From the NCBI RefSeq assembly GCF_002797555.1, contig NZ_PGFA01000003.1, positions 124,001 to 188,000 on the forward strand: DNA of 64,000 bases, given 5' to 3'. Origin of the DNA: Hymenobacter chitinivorans DSM 11115 (GTDB lineage: Bacteria > Bacteroidota > Bacteroidia > Cytophagales > Hymenobacteraceae). Below, one piece after another: positions 1 through 7,931 of the stretch. The first letter of the stretch is position 1, and each line of letters starts with the position of its first letter. The notes below the pieces were generated by a model. It searched no databases. It worked only from the letters and a program-made list of their open reading frames with translations, and was not told the origin of the DNA. A program made the translations under genes and the position numbers.

Positions 1-1055
1 AAGAAGCCTTCATTGTTCAGCTCCGAGGCCGTGGTCCAGCTCAGCACAGCATCAGTTTCCTTAGCCTGAGCCGTAAACTCGCGCAGTTCCACTGGCAGGG
101 GATTGTTCTGGTCGGCCCCGGTAAAAATGCCGTAGGTGTTCTGCAGGTCCGAGGTCAGCGTATTGTTGGGCACGCTTACGTTGCCCTGGGGGCTTTCCCA
201 GGCGCTGCCGTTCCAGCGCTGCAGGCGTAGGCGCCCTTCGGTGATATTGTTGGGAGCAGTGTTGAACTCCGAAGTGAGGTAGCCAAACGTCAGGGTGGAA
301 GTAGGCGCCAGCGTGTAGTTGTTGGTCTGCACAATCCAGTACCGGTCCAAGGCGTAGATGGAGTTGCCGCGCAGCGAAGTCACGCCCGTGGGTAGGGGCA
401 GGTTGTCGGGGCCGGTGCTGTAGGTCGCAAACGACAGGCCGCCACTACTGTTGCCCCCGGCCGTGATGTTGGCCGTCATGGGCACGTCAGTAGTACCGCT
501 GCTCAGCGGCACGGTGTAGGTTCCGGTGTTGGAGCCGATAACCCAGTTCAGGCGCCCGTAGCCCGCCGTCGAGTTGGTTTCGCTCACCAACGAGCCGGTG
601 GTGCGGCTGATGGCCGAGGTAGCGCCGTTGTTGAGCGTCAGCACGTGGGTATTGAGTTGCAACTTATTGGCCCCCAGCGTGAGCAGGCCGCTGCTGTTGC
701 CCACCGAAATATCGGCCGTCAGCTGAGCGGCGCTGGTAGCCCCGCTCACGTCCAGGGTATGAAACGTAGTGGTGCCCGTGCCCCCAATCTGCTGGGTGGT
801 AGTGCCCACGAGCTGCACCGTGCCGGTAGCGGGCGTGAGTACACCGCCGGTCGTGTTGTTGGTCCAGTTGCCGGTGAGGGAGAGGGTGCCGGCGTTATCG
901 ATGGTACCGCCGTTGCTAACAGTAACATCACCGACTACCGCGAGCTGCGCCCCGGACTGAATGCTGATAACGGCGCCCTGGTTGGACAATCCCTGGCCCA
1001 GGGTTGGCAGAGCCGTCAGCAGAAATAGAGACCCAAGTGGTAAAGAATGTTTCAT
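1..1055 (-). CDS. Secreted beta-rich protein with LPVEL-type C-terminal region (partial)
   Basis: The gene starts at the ATG at 1055 and runs off the left edge of the window, so about 351 codons are seen. It opens with a signal peptide (MKHSLPLGSLFLLTALPTLG, then Q). A repetitive Gly/Thr/Ser/Asn-rich beta-strand region follows, of the kind seen in exported Bacteroidota adhesins. Near the edge the motif PLPVELREFTAQ, followed by VLSWTTASELNNEGF, is the segment that usually precedes a type IX secretion sorting domain in Bacteroidota. The sorting domain itself would lie outside the window. It is the last gene of the minus-strand operon that begins at 4197, 19 bp after its neighbour. The substrate or adhesion target cannot be told from sequence. 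Confidence 0.8.
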   Translation of the reverse strand, partial: MKHSLPLGSLFLLTALPTLGQGLSNQGAVISIQSGAQLAVVGDVTVSNGGTIDNAGTLSLTGNWTNNTTGGVLTPATGTVQLVGTTTQQIGGTGTTTFHTLDVSGATSAAQLTADISVGNSSGLLTLGANKLQLNTHVLTLNNGATSAISRTTGSLVSETNSTAGYGRLNWVIGSNTGTYTVPLSSGTTDVPMTANITAGGNSSGGLSFATYSTGPDNLPLPTGVTSLRGNSIYALDRYWIVQTNNYTLAPTSTLTFGYLTSEFNTAPNNITEGRLRLQRWNGSAWESPQGNVSVPNNTLTSDLQNTYGIFTGADQNNPLPVELREFTAQAKETDAVLSWTTASELNNEGF

Positions 1056-1074
1056 AGTAAGAAGGAGAAGCCGT

Positions 1075-1743
1075 TTACCCGCGCGGTGGGAAAATACCCT
1101 GCACGGCAATACAGTAGGTGAGCGTCAGGTAGGGCTGCCTGTTGTTGTGCGGCGTGGCTGTGCCCACGGCCCCGCTGGCCATATAGCCAGTGCCGGTAGT
1201 CCCATACTGGGGCTCACCGGAGCCATTGCTGGCTAAGTAAGCATTTTCGGGCGAACCTAACGTACCTAGCTCGGTGCTGTACGTCAGGGCTACCGTGTGC
1301 TGGTGGGCCGGCAGCTCAGTATCCAGCAAGGCCACGGTGGCGCTGCCCCCGGCCTGCCCCAGCTCGTAATTGCTGAGCCCCGGCCCCTGACCAGCCCCCA
1401 CGGCCACGCGGCCGTTCAGGTTGGGTAGGGCAAAGGTTGATTTACCATCTCCGCCGTAAGTGGTACCCAGCAAGGAAAACAAGGCCGTATTTTGGGAAAG
1501 GGGCAGAAGTTGCCCGTCGCAGCGCATGTAGCCTTTTGGTACGAAGTTGTCGAAAGGTAGCGTGATGATTTCCGCTAGAAATGGCCCGTCGCCACCCGTT
1601 AGCGTACCGGCAGTGGCGGGAGTGGCGCGGCCCAGCAGAGCCTGTAGAGGACCGGCCAGAAAGCTTCCGGCCACCACGCCCGACAAACGCTTGAGCAGGC
1701 TCCGGCGGGCCGGCTGGCTGGGAGAAGAATCAGCAGTAGACAC
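1075..1743 (-). CDS. Phage tail-collar domain protein, Tat-type signal (paralogue 3)
   Basis: This is a tail-collar / microcystin-dependent-protein (MdpB) family protein. The signature region contains PKGYMRCDGQLLPLSQN, TTYGGDGKSTFALPNLNGRV and a late NNRQPYLTLTYCIA motif. I chose the GTG at 1743 (222 aa) because it gives an N-terminus like the two upstream paralogues. An upstream ATG at 1788 would overlap the previous gene by 34 bp. The N-terminus carries ARRSLLKRLSG followed by a hydrophobic stretch and ATPATAG, which fits a twin-arginine signal. The family is named for phage tail fibres, but no phage genes are nearby. Its role here is unknown; export and surface assembly are inferred. Confidence 0.82.
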   Translation of the reverse strand: MSTADSSPSQPARRSLLKRLSGVVAGSFLAGPLQALLGRATPATAGTLTGGDGPFLAEIITLPFDNFVPKGYMRCDGQLLPLSQNTALFSLLGTTYGGDGKSTFALPNLNGRVAVGAGQGPGLSNYELGQAGGSATVALLDTELPAHQHTVALTYSTELGTLGSPENAYLASNGSGEPQYGTTGTGYMASGAVGTATPHNNRQPYLTLTYCIAVQGIFPPRG

Positions 1744-1754
1744 GGTTGGCACGG

Positions 1755-2444
1755 CTAGTTGGGGCTGGGGAAAATGCCTTGCAGGCAAATAACGTAATTA
1801 AGGCTGATATAGGGCTGCATGTTGTTGTGGGCCTGGCTGCCACCGATGGCACTCGACACGTTGACGGGCGGAGTGGCGGTGGGAGAGTTGGCCAGCTGGG
1901 TGTTTACATTGCCGCCGTACTGTGGCGCGCCCCCGCCGTTATCGGCCAGGTAGTGGTGCACCGTAGGACCCGAGGTGCCCGAAAGGTTGGTGGTGCCAGT
2001 GGCGGTGCTGGCTTTCAGGCCGTGCACGTGCGGCGGAAGCTCGGCGGCCAGCAGCACATGGGCTACCTCGCCGCCTTTGTCGCCCACAATCAGGCCGTTG
2101 CCGCTGTGGGCAATAACCCGGCCCCGCAGGTCGGGGAGGGCGAAGTTTACCCGGCCGTCGCCGCCGAACCGTGTACCCAGCAGGCTAAACAGGGCTTGGT
2201 TCTGATTGATGGGCAGCAGCTGACCGTTGCACTGGGCCCAGCCTTTGGGCGCGAAGTTGAAGGAAACCAGCATGATTTCCGACAGGAAGGATTCTATTCC
2301 CTGGGGAGAAGCCACGTTCAGCGAACCGGCCGTGGCGGTCTGGCTTTTACCCAGCAGCACGCCACCACCCAGCACCGCGCCCAGCTTTTTGAGCCAGCTC
2401 CGCCGGGAAAAGCCGCCGGCCGGCAAGTCATTTATTGAAGACAT
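1755..2444 (-). CDS. Phage tail-collar domain protein, Tat-type signal (paralogue 2)
   Basis: This 229-aa tail-collar family protein starts at the ATG at 2444, 13 bp after the upstream stop. The N-terminus has SRRSWLKKLGAVLGGGVLLG then TATAG, the clearest Tat signal of the three paralogues. The collar motif reads PKGWAQCNGQLLPINQN, then FGGDGRVNFALPDLRGRV, and the C-terminus has MQPYISLNYVICLQG. It lacks an obvious membrane anchor after the signal. It lies in an operon of exported proteins and is probably secreted already folded. What it binds, and whether it forms fibres with its neighbours, cannot be read from the sequence. Confidence 0.85.
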   Translation of the reverse strand: MSSINDLPAGGFSRRSWLKKLGAVLGGGVLLGKSQTATAGSLNVASPQGIESFLSEIMLVSFNFAPKGWAQCNGQLLPINQNQALFSLLGTRFGGDGRVNFALPDLRGRVIAHSGNGLIVGDKGGEVAHVLLAAELPPHVHGLKASTATGTTNLSGTSGPTVHHYLADNGGGAPQYGGNVNTQLANSPTATPPVNVSSAIGGSQAHNNMQPYISLNYVICLQGIFPSPN

Positions 2445-2457
2445 AGTGCGCAAAAGG

Positions 2458-3114
2458 CTACGTTGGGGAGGGGAAAACGCCAAACAGCGAAATAATGTAG
2501 TTGACGGCCAGGTAGGGCTGCATGTTCTCGTGGGGCTGATTGCTGCCAACCGGGCCCAGCACCTGAGCGGGCTGGGTCACCAGGTTGGTGGTAGCCTGGG
2601 TGTACTGGGCCGAACCCGAGCCGCTGTCGGCTGGTACGGCCCCGATGGGGGAGGCCGAGGTGCCGGGCGCCGAGCTGGCGCCGAGCGTGTGCGTGTGCGA
2701 GGGAATCTGCGTGGTGGTGAGGAACACCGATTCCTGCCCACCTATTTCGGCCATTTGGAAAGTGGTGCCTAAGCCCGGACCAGTCCCCATGTGCAGCGGC
2801 ACCCGGCCCCGCAGGTCGGGCAGGGCAAAGGTCGACTCCCCGTCGCCGCCGTAGGTGGTGCCAATCAGCTGAAACAGAGTCTCATTCTCGGAAATAGGCA
2901 GCAAGCTTCCATCACAGAACATCCAGCCCGCCGGGGCGAAGTTGCCGGCGAAAACGGCAATTTCCCCGACGTAGGGTAGGTTGCTATTGGGCCGCATGGA
3001 TACCAGCGGCCGGGGCTGAGCCACCGCGCCGGGCCGCAGCCAGCGCTGGAAGCGTTGGAGCAGGGAGCGGCGCCCGGCCACGGAACCGGACGCCGAAGTA
3101 GAAAAGTCAGCCAT
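2458..3114 (-). CDS. Phage tail-collar domain protein (paralogue 1)
   Basis: This 218-aa tail-collar family protein shows PAGWMFCDGSLLPISEN, TTYGGDGESTFALPDLRGRV and MQPYLAVNYIISLFG. Like its two neighbours it has a twin-arginine pair near the N-terminus (GRRSLLQRFQRWLRPG), but no hydrophobic segment follows it, so a working Tat signal is doubtful. The ATG at 3114 lies 45 bp after the stop of the tail-fibre-like gene. The three paralogues share the collar core but differ in their middle loops, consistent with old tandem duplication. Confidence 0.83.
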   Translation of the reverse strand: MADFSTSASGSVAGRRSLLQRFQRWLRPGAVAQPRPLVSMRPNSNLPYVGEIAVFAGNFAPAGWMFCDGSLLPISENETLFQLIGTTYGGDGESTFALPDLRGRVPLHMGTGPGLGTTFQMAEIGGQESVFLTTTQIPSHTHTLGASSAPGTSASPIGAVPADSGSGSAQYTQATTNLVTQPAQVLGPVGSNQPHENMQPYLAVNYIISLFGVFPSPT

Positions 3115-3159
3115 GAAACTAGCGGAGCTCGAAAGAGGAATACGAAGGAAACTGACCGA

Positions 3160-4197
3160 CTACGACTCCCGGCGCCAGGCCCCGTTGGTGTAGATATAGC
3201 GCGCCGCGTACTTCGACAGAATGTTGCCCGTGCCGCTGCTCGAGACGACCGTCAGGTAGCCGTTGTCGTTGTTGACGATGACCAGGCGCTGGCCTTCGGT
3301 GCCCGTGCCCAGCGTCACTGTGCCATTGGTGGCGCTGTTGTCGTTGTACACGATGTTGGTCACGGCCGGATTCACGGTCGTGGAAGTGGTAGGTGCCAGG
3401 GCCACGGAATTGCTTTCAGCCGTGTAGTTGCCCGCGCCCACCGTGGCCCACCCCGTGGCTGTGTACTGGTACAAGCCGGGCGTGTTGTCGGTCTGGATGA
3501 TAAGCAGACCCACGACCGGGCTGCTGATGGCATTGCGCTGCGTCTGGGTCATGCGCGGGGGCAGCAGGCCTTTGCTGGTGCTGGCCACCTCCAGCAGCGC
3601 CGAGGTAGCCGACGGGGCCGCCGCCCCCACCACTAGGCTGCCGCCAACGCTGCCGTTGCCGGTTACGGCGCTGGTACCGCCCACGGTGCTATTACCGGTT
3701 ACCGCACTGGCACCACTCACCGTGCTGTTGCCGGTCACGCTGCTGTTACCGGTTACCACGCTGTTGCCGGTCACCGTTACCTGGCCCGCGTCGTTGATGC
3801 TGATGCCGCCGGTGCCGTTGTTGGAGAGGGTGTTGCCGGCCAGCTTCACGGGCGAGGTAGCCGTGGCGTTGCCCAGGTTGTCGCCGGCGGTGGCCTTGTC
3901 GGGCAGCCACAGCCAGGTGGCCGTAGCGGTGGCGCTGGCGTTGTAGTAGAAACCGGGCTGGGTGCCGTCGGTCTGGTACACGAGCAGGCCCTGGGCCGGG
4001 CTGCCAATGGCCGTGCGCTGGGCCTGGGTCATGCGTGGCACTAGCATGCCCTTGGTGGTGCTGCTCACGTCCAGCACTGCCGACGAATTCGGGATAGTGA
4101 CGCCGATGCCGACGCTGCCGGTTTGGGCATATGCTGATCCTGAAGTAATTGCCAGGGCAGCCGCCACCAACAAACGAAACCGTAAATCTTTGCTCAT
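3160..4197 (-). CDS. Tail-fibre-like secreted repeat protein
   Basis: The start is set at the ATG at 4197 (345 aa), which begins a clean signal peptide (MSKDLRFRLLVAAALAITSG, then SAYAQ). A longer reading from 4440 lacks a signal. Two copies of a Bacteroidota tail-fibre-like module are visible: VLDVSSTTKGMLVPRMTQAQ plus GLLVYQTDGTQPGFYY near residues 30-90, and LLEVASTSKGLLPPRMTQTQ plus IIQTDNTPGLYQY in the second half. Between them lies a low-complexity run of VTGNS-type repeats. It heads the operon that also carries the three tail-collar proteins, so they may assemble together; that is inference. Confidence 0.82.
   Translation of the reverse strand: MSKDLRFRLLVAAALAITSGSAYAQTGSVGIGVTIPNSSAVLDVSSTTKGMLVPRMTQAQRTAIGSPAQGLLVYQTDGTQPGFYYNASATATATWLWLPDKATAGDNLGNATATSPVKLAGNTLSNNGTGGISINDAGQVTVTGNSVVTGNSSVTGNSTVSGASAVTGNSTVGGTSAVTGNGSVGGSLVVGAAAPSATSALLEVASTSKGLLPPRMTQTQRNAISSPVVGLLIIQTDNTPGLYQYTATGWATVGAGNYTAESNSVALAPTTSTTVNPAVTNIVYNDNSATNGTVTLGTGTEGQRLVIVNNDNGYLTVVSSSGTGNILSKYAARYIYTNGAWRRES
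3640..3785 (-). repeat. Coding repeat of VTGNS/VGGTSA-type units
   Basis: Inside the tail-fibre-like gene, six- to eight-codon units encoding VTGNS, VSGAS and VGGTS variants are repeated about eight times. Such low-complexity coding DNA can expand or contract by slippage and probably sets the length of a spacer between the two modules. Confidence 0.75.
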
Positions 4198-4241
4198 ACT
4201 CGCGGAAATCGACCTGGGCACACGTGTGCTAGGTAGGCTCC

Positions 4242-4249
4242 CAAAATTA
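4242..4249 (-). promoter_or_regulatory. Candidate -7 promoter element (TAnnTTTG) for the tail-collar operon
   Basis: On the minus strand the sequence reads TAATTTTG, matching the Bacteroidota -7 consensus TAnnTTTG, about 45 bp upstream of the start at 4197. The surrounding region is AT-rich. No good -33 TTTG was found at the expected distance, so this is tentative. Confidence 0.35.
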
Positions 4250-4376
4250 GAAATTATTAAGGAAAATATTGAGCCTGACAGAGAAGATATTACAAAAGCC
4301 AAGCGCGACAGTAGCAACCCCGGCGCCGGCCCGGGCAGTATAGAGGTGGTTGTATAATCCAGTAGTTGCCCGTCGT

Positions 4377-5063
4377 ATGCGTCAGCTCTTGATACTAAGC
4401 CTGAGTCTGCTGCTTTTCGCCTGCGGACCGGCCGATTCATCCCCCGCTCAGCGCCGCCAACCCGCCGCTCCTCCTCGTATGCAGAACATCATCTTCTTCG
4501 GCAACAGCCTCACGGCCGGCTACCAGCTGCGGGCCAGTGAGTCCTTTCCCTCCCTGATTCAGGAGCGCCTCGACTCGCTCAAACTCCCCTACAAAGCCTT
4601 CAACTACGGCGTGAGCGGTGAAACCACCGCCGGCGGGCGGCAGCGCCTGCCCAGCGTGCTGGCCCGGCAGCCCGTGGATGTATTCGTGCTGGAACTGGGG
4701 GCCAACGACGGGCTGCGCGGCATTCCGGTGCGTGAAACTACCCAGAACCTGCAGTTCATCATCGACCAGGTGAAACTCAAGTATCCGCAGGCCCGCATCG
4801 TGCTGGTAGGCCTGGAGTTTCCCTTTGACCTGAGCGTGCTGGGTGGCCACCAGTACGGGCGCTACGCGGCCGAATTCAAGGCCCTGTTTCGCACCCTGGC
4901 CGAGAAAAACAGCGTCGCCTTCGTGCCGTTCCTGCTTCAGGGCGTGCTGGGCCAGCGCCAGCTGAATTTGCCCGACGGCGTGCACCCCAACGCGGCCGGC
5001 CAGAAGATCTTAGCCAACAACGTGTGGGCCGTGCTGGGCCCCCTGGTAAACGACCAGCCCTAA
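4377..5063 (+). CDS. Arylesterase / TesA-like GDSL lipase, lipoprotein
   Basis: This is an SGNH/GDSL hydrolase of the TesA/arylesterase type, 228 aa from the ATG at 4377. The start gives a lipoprotein signal, MRQLLILSLSLLLFAC, with the lipobox Cys at residue 16. The blocks are clear: FFGNSLTAG with the catalytic Ser, GVSGETTAGG, LELGANDGL, and DGVHPNAAG with the catalytic Asp/His. It probably cleaves short acyl or aryl esters at the periplasmic face. It is divergent from the tail-collar operon and convergent with the DUF1989 gene. The size is normal for the family and nothing looks broken. Confidence 0.9.
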   Translation: MRQLLILSLSLLLFACGPADSSPAQRRQPAAPPRMQNIIFFGNSLTAGYQLRASESFPSLIQERLDSLKLPYKAFNYGVSGETTAGGRQRLPSVLARQPVDVFVLELGANDGLRGIPVRETTQNLQFIIDQVKLKYPQARIVLVGLEFPFDLSVLGGHQYGRYAAEFKALFRTLAEKNSVAFVPFLLQGVLGQRQLNLPDGVHPNAAGQKILANNVWAVLGPLVNDQP

Positions 5064-5089
5064 ACCAACGGAGTGGCTTAGGGCTGGTC
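5052..5089. terminator. Bidirectional hairpin between esterase and DUF1989 genes
   Basis: A perfect 12-bp stem (GACCAGCCCTAA and its complement) with a 14-nt loop overlaps the esterase stop codon and lies between two convergent genes. It lacks a strong T-run, so it may act weakly or through both strands. Confidence 0.55.
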
Positions 5090-5117
5090 GGGCAGTTATG
5101 ACAAACCGATTAAGTGC

Positions 5118-5711
5118 TTACCCTTCAATCTGGTAGCCGATGGGCTTGAAGGCGTAGTTGTTCGACATTTCGGCCGAGCAAGCCGTCAGGCCCACCAGCA
5201 AGTCCATCTTGGCTTCGAGCACCACGTAGTCACCGGCCTTGCTTTTGGGCGGCAGCACGGCCACCTTACCCGTGTCGCCGTCCACCGTCACGTGCATGAA
5301 GATGTTGAAGCTGATGGGAATGGCGTCGGGGCTAATGCCGTAGTCCTTGAGGGCCGCGCACAGGTTGCCGAAGCAGCCACGGTGCGGATGGGTGTGCCCG
5401 TAGATGATGCGGAAGGTATCGGCGCTGCAGGGCGTGAGCAGAAAGTCGTGCCGGCCGACGGTGTCTTCCACAATCTCGCACATGACGTTGCTGCGGTTGG
5501 AATACAGGGGGTGGCCCTTGGTCAGCAGAATTGTTTCGGCGTAGTCAATGGTACGGCCCGAGGAAATGACCTCGCCTTTGTCTGCGAGGTTGTAGCACAC
5601 GAAGTCGGACACCTGCTCGCCTTCCAGGTCAACAACTTTGAGGCGCTGGCCTTTTTTGAGCAGAAAGGAAACGCCGCTGCGGGGCGGAATGATGGTGAGA
5701 TTATCGGGCAT
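5118..5711 (-). CDS. DUF1989 (urea-carboxylase-associated) family protein
   Basis: This 197-aa DUF1989 protein has the family hallmarks SDFVCYNLAD near residue 35, TPCSADTFRIIYGHTHPHRG near residue 95, and PISFNIFMHV near residue 135. Some DUF1989 pairs are known as carboxyguanidine deiminase subunits and are linked to urea carboxylase; metal binding by the Cys/His set is likely. Here there is a single copy and no carboxylase. The ATG lies inside the end of the upstream YqcI/YcgG gene (11-bp overlap), so the two are probably translated together. That partner suggests a nitrogen-rich (guanidino or ureido) substrate, which is inference. Confidence 0.85.
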   Translation of the reverse strand: MPDNLTIIPPRSGVSFLLKKGQRLKVVDLEGEQVSDFVCYNLADKGEVISSGRTIDYAETILLTKGHPLYSNRSNVMCEIVEDTVGRHDFLLTPCSADTFRIIYGHTHPHRGCFGNLCAALKDYGISPDAIPISFNIFMHVTVDGDTGKVAVLPPKSKAGDYVVLEAKMDLLVGLTACSAEMSNNYAFKPIGYQIEG

Positions 5712-6378
5712 GTTGGCTTAAAAATGGGCATTTCCAGGCTTGGTCATACGCCTTGCCGCTGTATTGGTATACTTCCGAGGCCTGACCGTAGTCTTCCAGC
5801 ATCGGGTTGATGGAGCCCGAGTAGGCCACGTCGCGGGTCCGGATGGTGTCCCGGAGCTTGTCGTAGCGGCTCGCGGCCCGAATCCGCTCGAACTGGTCGT
5901 GGGCGTTGAAAACCAGGGTGGGGTACTTAAACTGCCGGGCCGGCCGGCTGCTGCCCGGGTGCAGCCCAATGACGAAAAAGGCTTCTTCCTTGAGACTGTA
6001 ACTGAAGTCGGGGGAAGCGGGGTCGGCCACCACGCGCTTGTCGTAGCCGTAGCGCTGGGCATCCAGGTTGGACACGGCCTGCAGGCGCTGCCACAAAAAC
6101 TCGTCGAATTGCGCCTCGGTCGGGTGCTCGGGGCCTTTGAAAATAATGGCCGCGCTGTGGTAGAGCTTTTCACTCTGCCGGTAGGTATCGACAAAGTCGT
6201 AGAGAAACTGCAGAATGGCCGCGTCGTCTTTGGGGCAGGCCATGTGGTCGACGACCAGGGTCTGGATCTGGTTCCAGGTCAGGGCCGTCTTGGCGGCCAC
6301 GCAAGGAAAGTCTCGGTTTTGTATAAAATCAAGATATTCCGTTGTTTCTATATTTTGTTCTTCATCAGTCATATCCAA
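5701..6378 (-). CDS. YqcI/YcgG family protein (GntA-like haem N-hydroxylase)
   Basis: This 225-aa YqcI/YcgG family protein carries the motif NRDFPCVAAKTAL near residue 25, FVIGLHPGSSRPAR near residue 140, and FNAHDQFERIR near residue 160. Characterised relatives such as GntA of guanitoxin synthesis are haem-dependent enzymes that N-hydroxylate guanidino groups. By homology this is a candidate haem monooxygenase, but its substrate is not known. It is first in a two-gene operon, overlapping the DUF1989 gene by 11 bp. No carrier protein, NRPS or other pathway gene is adjacent, so the pair may act alone in detoxification or nitrogen salvage. Confidence 0.8.
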   Translation of the reverse strand: MDMTDEEQNIETTEYLDFIQNRDFPCVAAKTALTWNQIQTLVVDHMACPKDDAAILQFLYDFVDTYRQSEKLYHSAAIIFKGPEHPTEAQFDEFLWQRLQAVSNLDAQRYGYDKRVVADPASPDFSYSLKEEAFFVIGLHPGSSRPARQFKYPTLVFNAHDQFERIRAASRYDKLRDTIRTRDVAYSGSINPMLEDYGQASEVYQYSGKAYDQAWKCPFLSQHAR

Positions 6379-6659
6379 CAGATTCGGTTGAAGTCAGGAG
6401 CAGAATAGCTCTATTCCTGCCCTTGAATACGACTGGATTTCTGTTGAAGTTTGCTAATATAATTGTTAAACAAATTTTTCCGTTTGGCGTAAGCCTCCCC
6501 GCTTTTACGGTTGAACTTGCTGTAGAGCCAGACTAAACGGTAAAACGGCCGGTTGAAAGCTCGGCCTTAGCCTTACTAAAAAACCGGAAAGGCGGCCCGA
6601 CTTAGTTGTCGAACCACCTCTCCACTACAGGCTACTGTTCTGCTTCAGCCAGCGTAAGC
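6379..6659. other. Non-coding, AT-rich region upstream of the GntA-like gene
   Basis: No convincing gene is seen. The part next to 6378 is AT-rich and should hold the promoter of the GntA-like/DUF1989 operon, though no clean TAnnTTTG match was found. The left end meets the phosphorylase tail remnant. Confidence 0.5.
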
Positions 6660-6761
6660 TCAAGCATTGTACATTTCCTGGTAGTACTCCGTCGCCATGC
6701 GGTGCGACTCGAACTTGGGCTCGACTTCGCGCATAGCGGTTTTGGCTACTTCCAAGTATGG
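6660..6761 (-). pseudogene. Duplicated 3' end of the phosphorylase-like gene
   Basis: On the minus strand this stretch encodes YLEVAKTAMREVEPKFESHR, then MATEYYQEMYNA and a stop. It is almost the same as the last 31 codons of the phosphorylase-like gene ending at 7932, and its reading frame and stop are intact. It begins directly after the stop codon of the esterase at 6762. It therefore looks like a leftover or donated 3' tail separated from the parent by the esterase gene. Confidence 0.9.
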
Positions 6762-7817
6762 TTAAGGCTTAAAATCCAGGTGTTGGTTGAAAAACGGCAG
6801 AAGCTGCTGGTACATCCGCCCGTTGGGCCCCATAACGCCGCTTCCGTGGGTACCCTGGTATTCCTCAGCCGAGTGCCGGATGCCAAATGTGGTGAGCAAC
6901 GTGCTGAAGGTGCGGCAGGTAGCCGGAATATGGCGAAACTCGTCCTGGGCACCCCAATCGAAGGCTAAGGCGCGCAGCTGACGCAGCCCGGCCGCACGGG
7001 CCGGCAGCAGGTACGTAGGCGTGGCGGCCTCCCAGCGCGGTAGCACCGCGTCGCGCCGGGTTAGGCTGTCGGGGCCCAAAGAGCCGGGCAGCGCCGCCCC
7101 GAAAGGAGTGGTCTTTGGGTCGGGCGAAAAAGCCCGGGCCAGCGCCACGGTCATTTGTCCCGGAAAATTACCCGCCAGAGCAGCCCGACCGGGGGCACGC
7201 AGGGCAGTGCGCAGCCCCGAGGGGTTGGTCATGTACTCGGGGCTGGGGCCCACGAAGGCGGGGCTCAGGGCGTAGGCTGCAGCCCAGGTGCCGGGGTAGA
7301 GCAGGGCCAGACGCAGGGTACCGTTGCCGCCCATGGAGTGGCCCGCCAGGCCGCGGCTACCGGGGCGGGCCAGGGTGCGAAACTGCCCATCGATAAAGCG
7401 GACTAGTTCCTGGGCAGTGAAGTCGGCCCAGGGGCCGTTGGTGGCCGAGTTGGTGTACATGCTGCCGCCAAACAGCGTTTTCTCGTCAGGCGTCACCACG
7501 ATTAGCGGCCGAATTTTACCAGCGGCAATGGCCTGGTCGAGCAGGGCGGGCAGCCCGTCCTGATTGAAGACCAGGCTGTCGCTCCAGGCGTAGCCGTGGA
7601 GGTAGTAAAGCACCGGGTAGCGGCGCTGGGGCGCAGCATCGTAGCCCGGCGGCAGATACACGCTCACGCGCCGCCGCGGGTTTTCACCGCCGGGGTTGTG
7701 GGCCAGCAGCTTCGAATCGAGGTAGGTAACCACTACCCGGCCGGCCGGTACAGTTGGCTGGGCCCGCAGCTTGCCCGAGGCCAGTAACAGAGTCAGAATC
7801 AGGAGCAAATTTCTCAT
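6762..7817 (-). CDS. Secreted alpha/beta-hydrolase esterase (esterase D / feruloyl-esterase type)
   Basis: This 351-aa exported esterase starts at the ATG at 7817, which gives a signal peptide (MRNLLLILTLLLASGKLRAQ). RVSVYLPPGYD and YPVLYYLHGYAWSD form the oxyanion region. GLAGHSMGGNGTLRLAL is the nucleophile elbow with Ser in GHSMGG. DWGAQDEF and YQGTHGSG probably supply the Asp and His. The fold matches the putative-esterase family that includes feruloyl and S-formylglutathione esterases; the exact substrate is open. It sits between the phosphorylase-like gene and a duplicated copy of that gene's 3' end, so it looks like an insertion next to the phosphorylase. Confidence 0.87.
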   Translation of the reverse strand: MRNLLLILTLLLASGKLRAQPTVPAGRVVVTYLDSKLLAHNPGGENPRRRVSVYLPPGYDAAPQRRYPVLYYLHGYAWSDSLVFNQDGLPALLDQAIAAGKIRPLIVVTPDEKTLFGGSMYTNSATNGPWADFTAQELVRFIDGQFRTLARPGSRGLAGHSMGGNGTLRLALLYPGTWAAAYALSPAFVGPSPEYMTNPSGLRTALRAPGRAALAGNFPGQMTVALARAFSPDPKTTPFGAALPGSLGPDSLTRRDAVLPRWEAATPTYLLPARAAGLRQLRALAFDWGAQDEFRHIPATCRTFSTLLTTFGIRHSAEEYQGTHGSGVMGPNGRMYQQLLPFFNQHLDFKP

Positions 7818-7876
7818 GCGGCGGGCAAGGTAATATGTAGCGTCGGGAGCAGCCAATGCCTAGCCGGGCCAAACAC

Positions 7877-7909
7877 AAAAAGCCCGGCTTCCGCAGAAAC
7901 CGGGCTTTT
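7877..7909 (-). terminator. Terminator of the phosphorylase-like gene
   Basis: A stem of AAAAGCCCGG with its complement lies 23 bp after the phosphorylase stop. On the minus strand it is followed by TTTTTG, as for an intrinsic terminator. Confidence 0.75.
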
Positions 7910-7931
7910 CGGGCTTTCGGCAGCCGCGGGG

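Noticed and set aside
1..4197. Calling the tail-collar operon a prophage or contractile injection system
   Set aside because: No capsid, sheath, baseplate, integrase or lysis genes in view; the proteins carry export signals instead.
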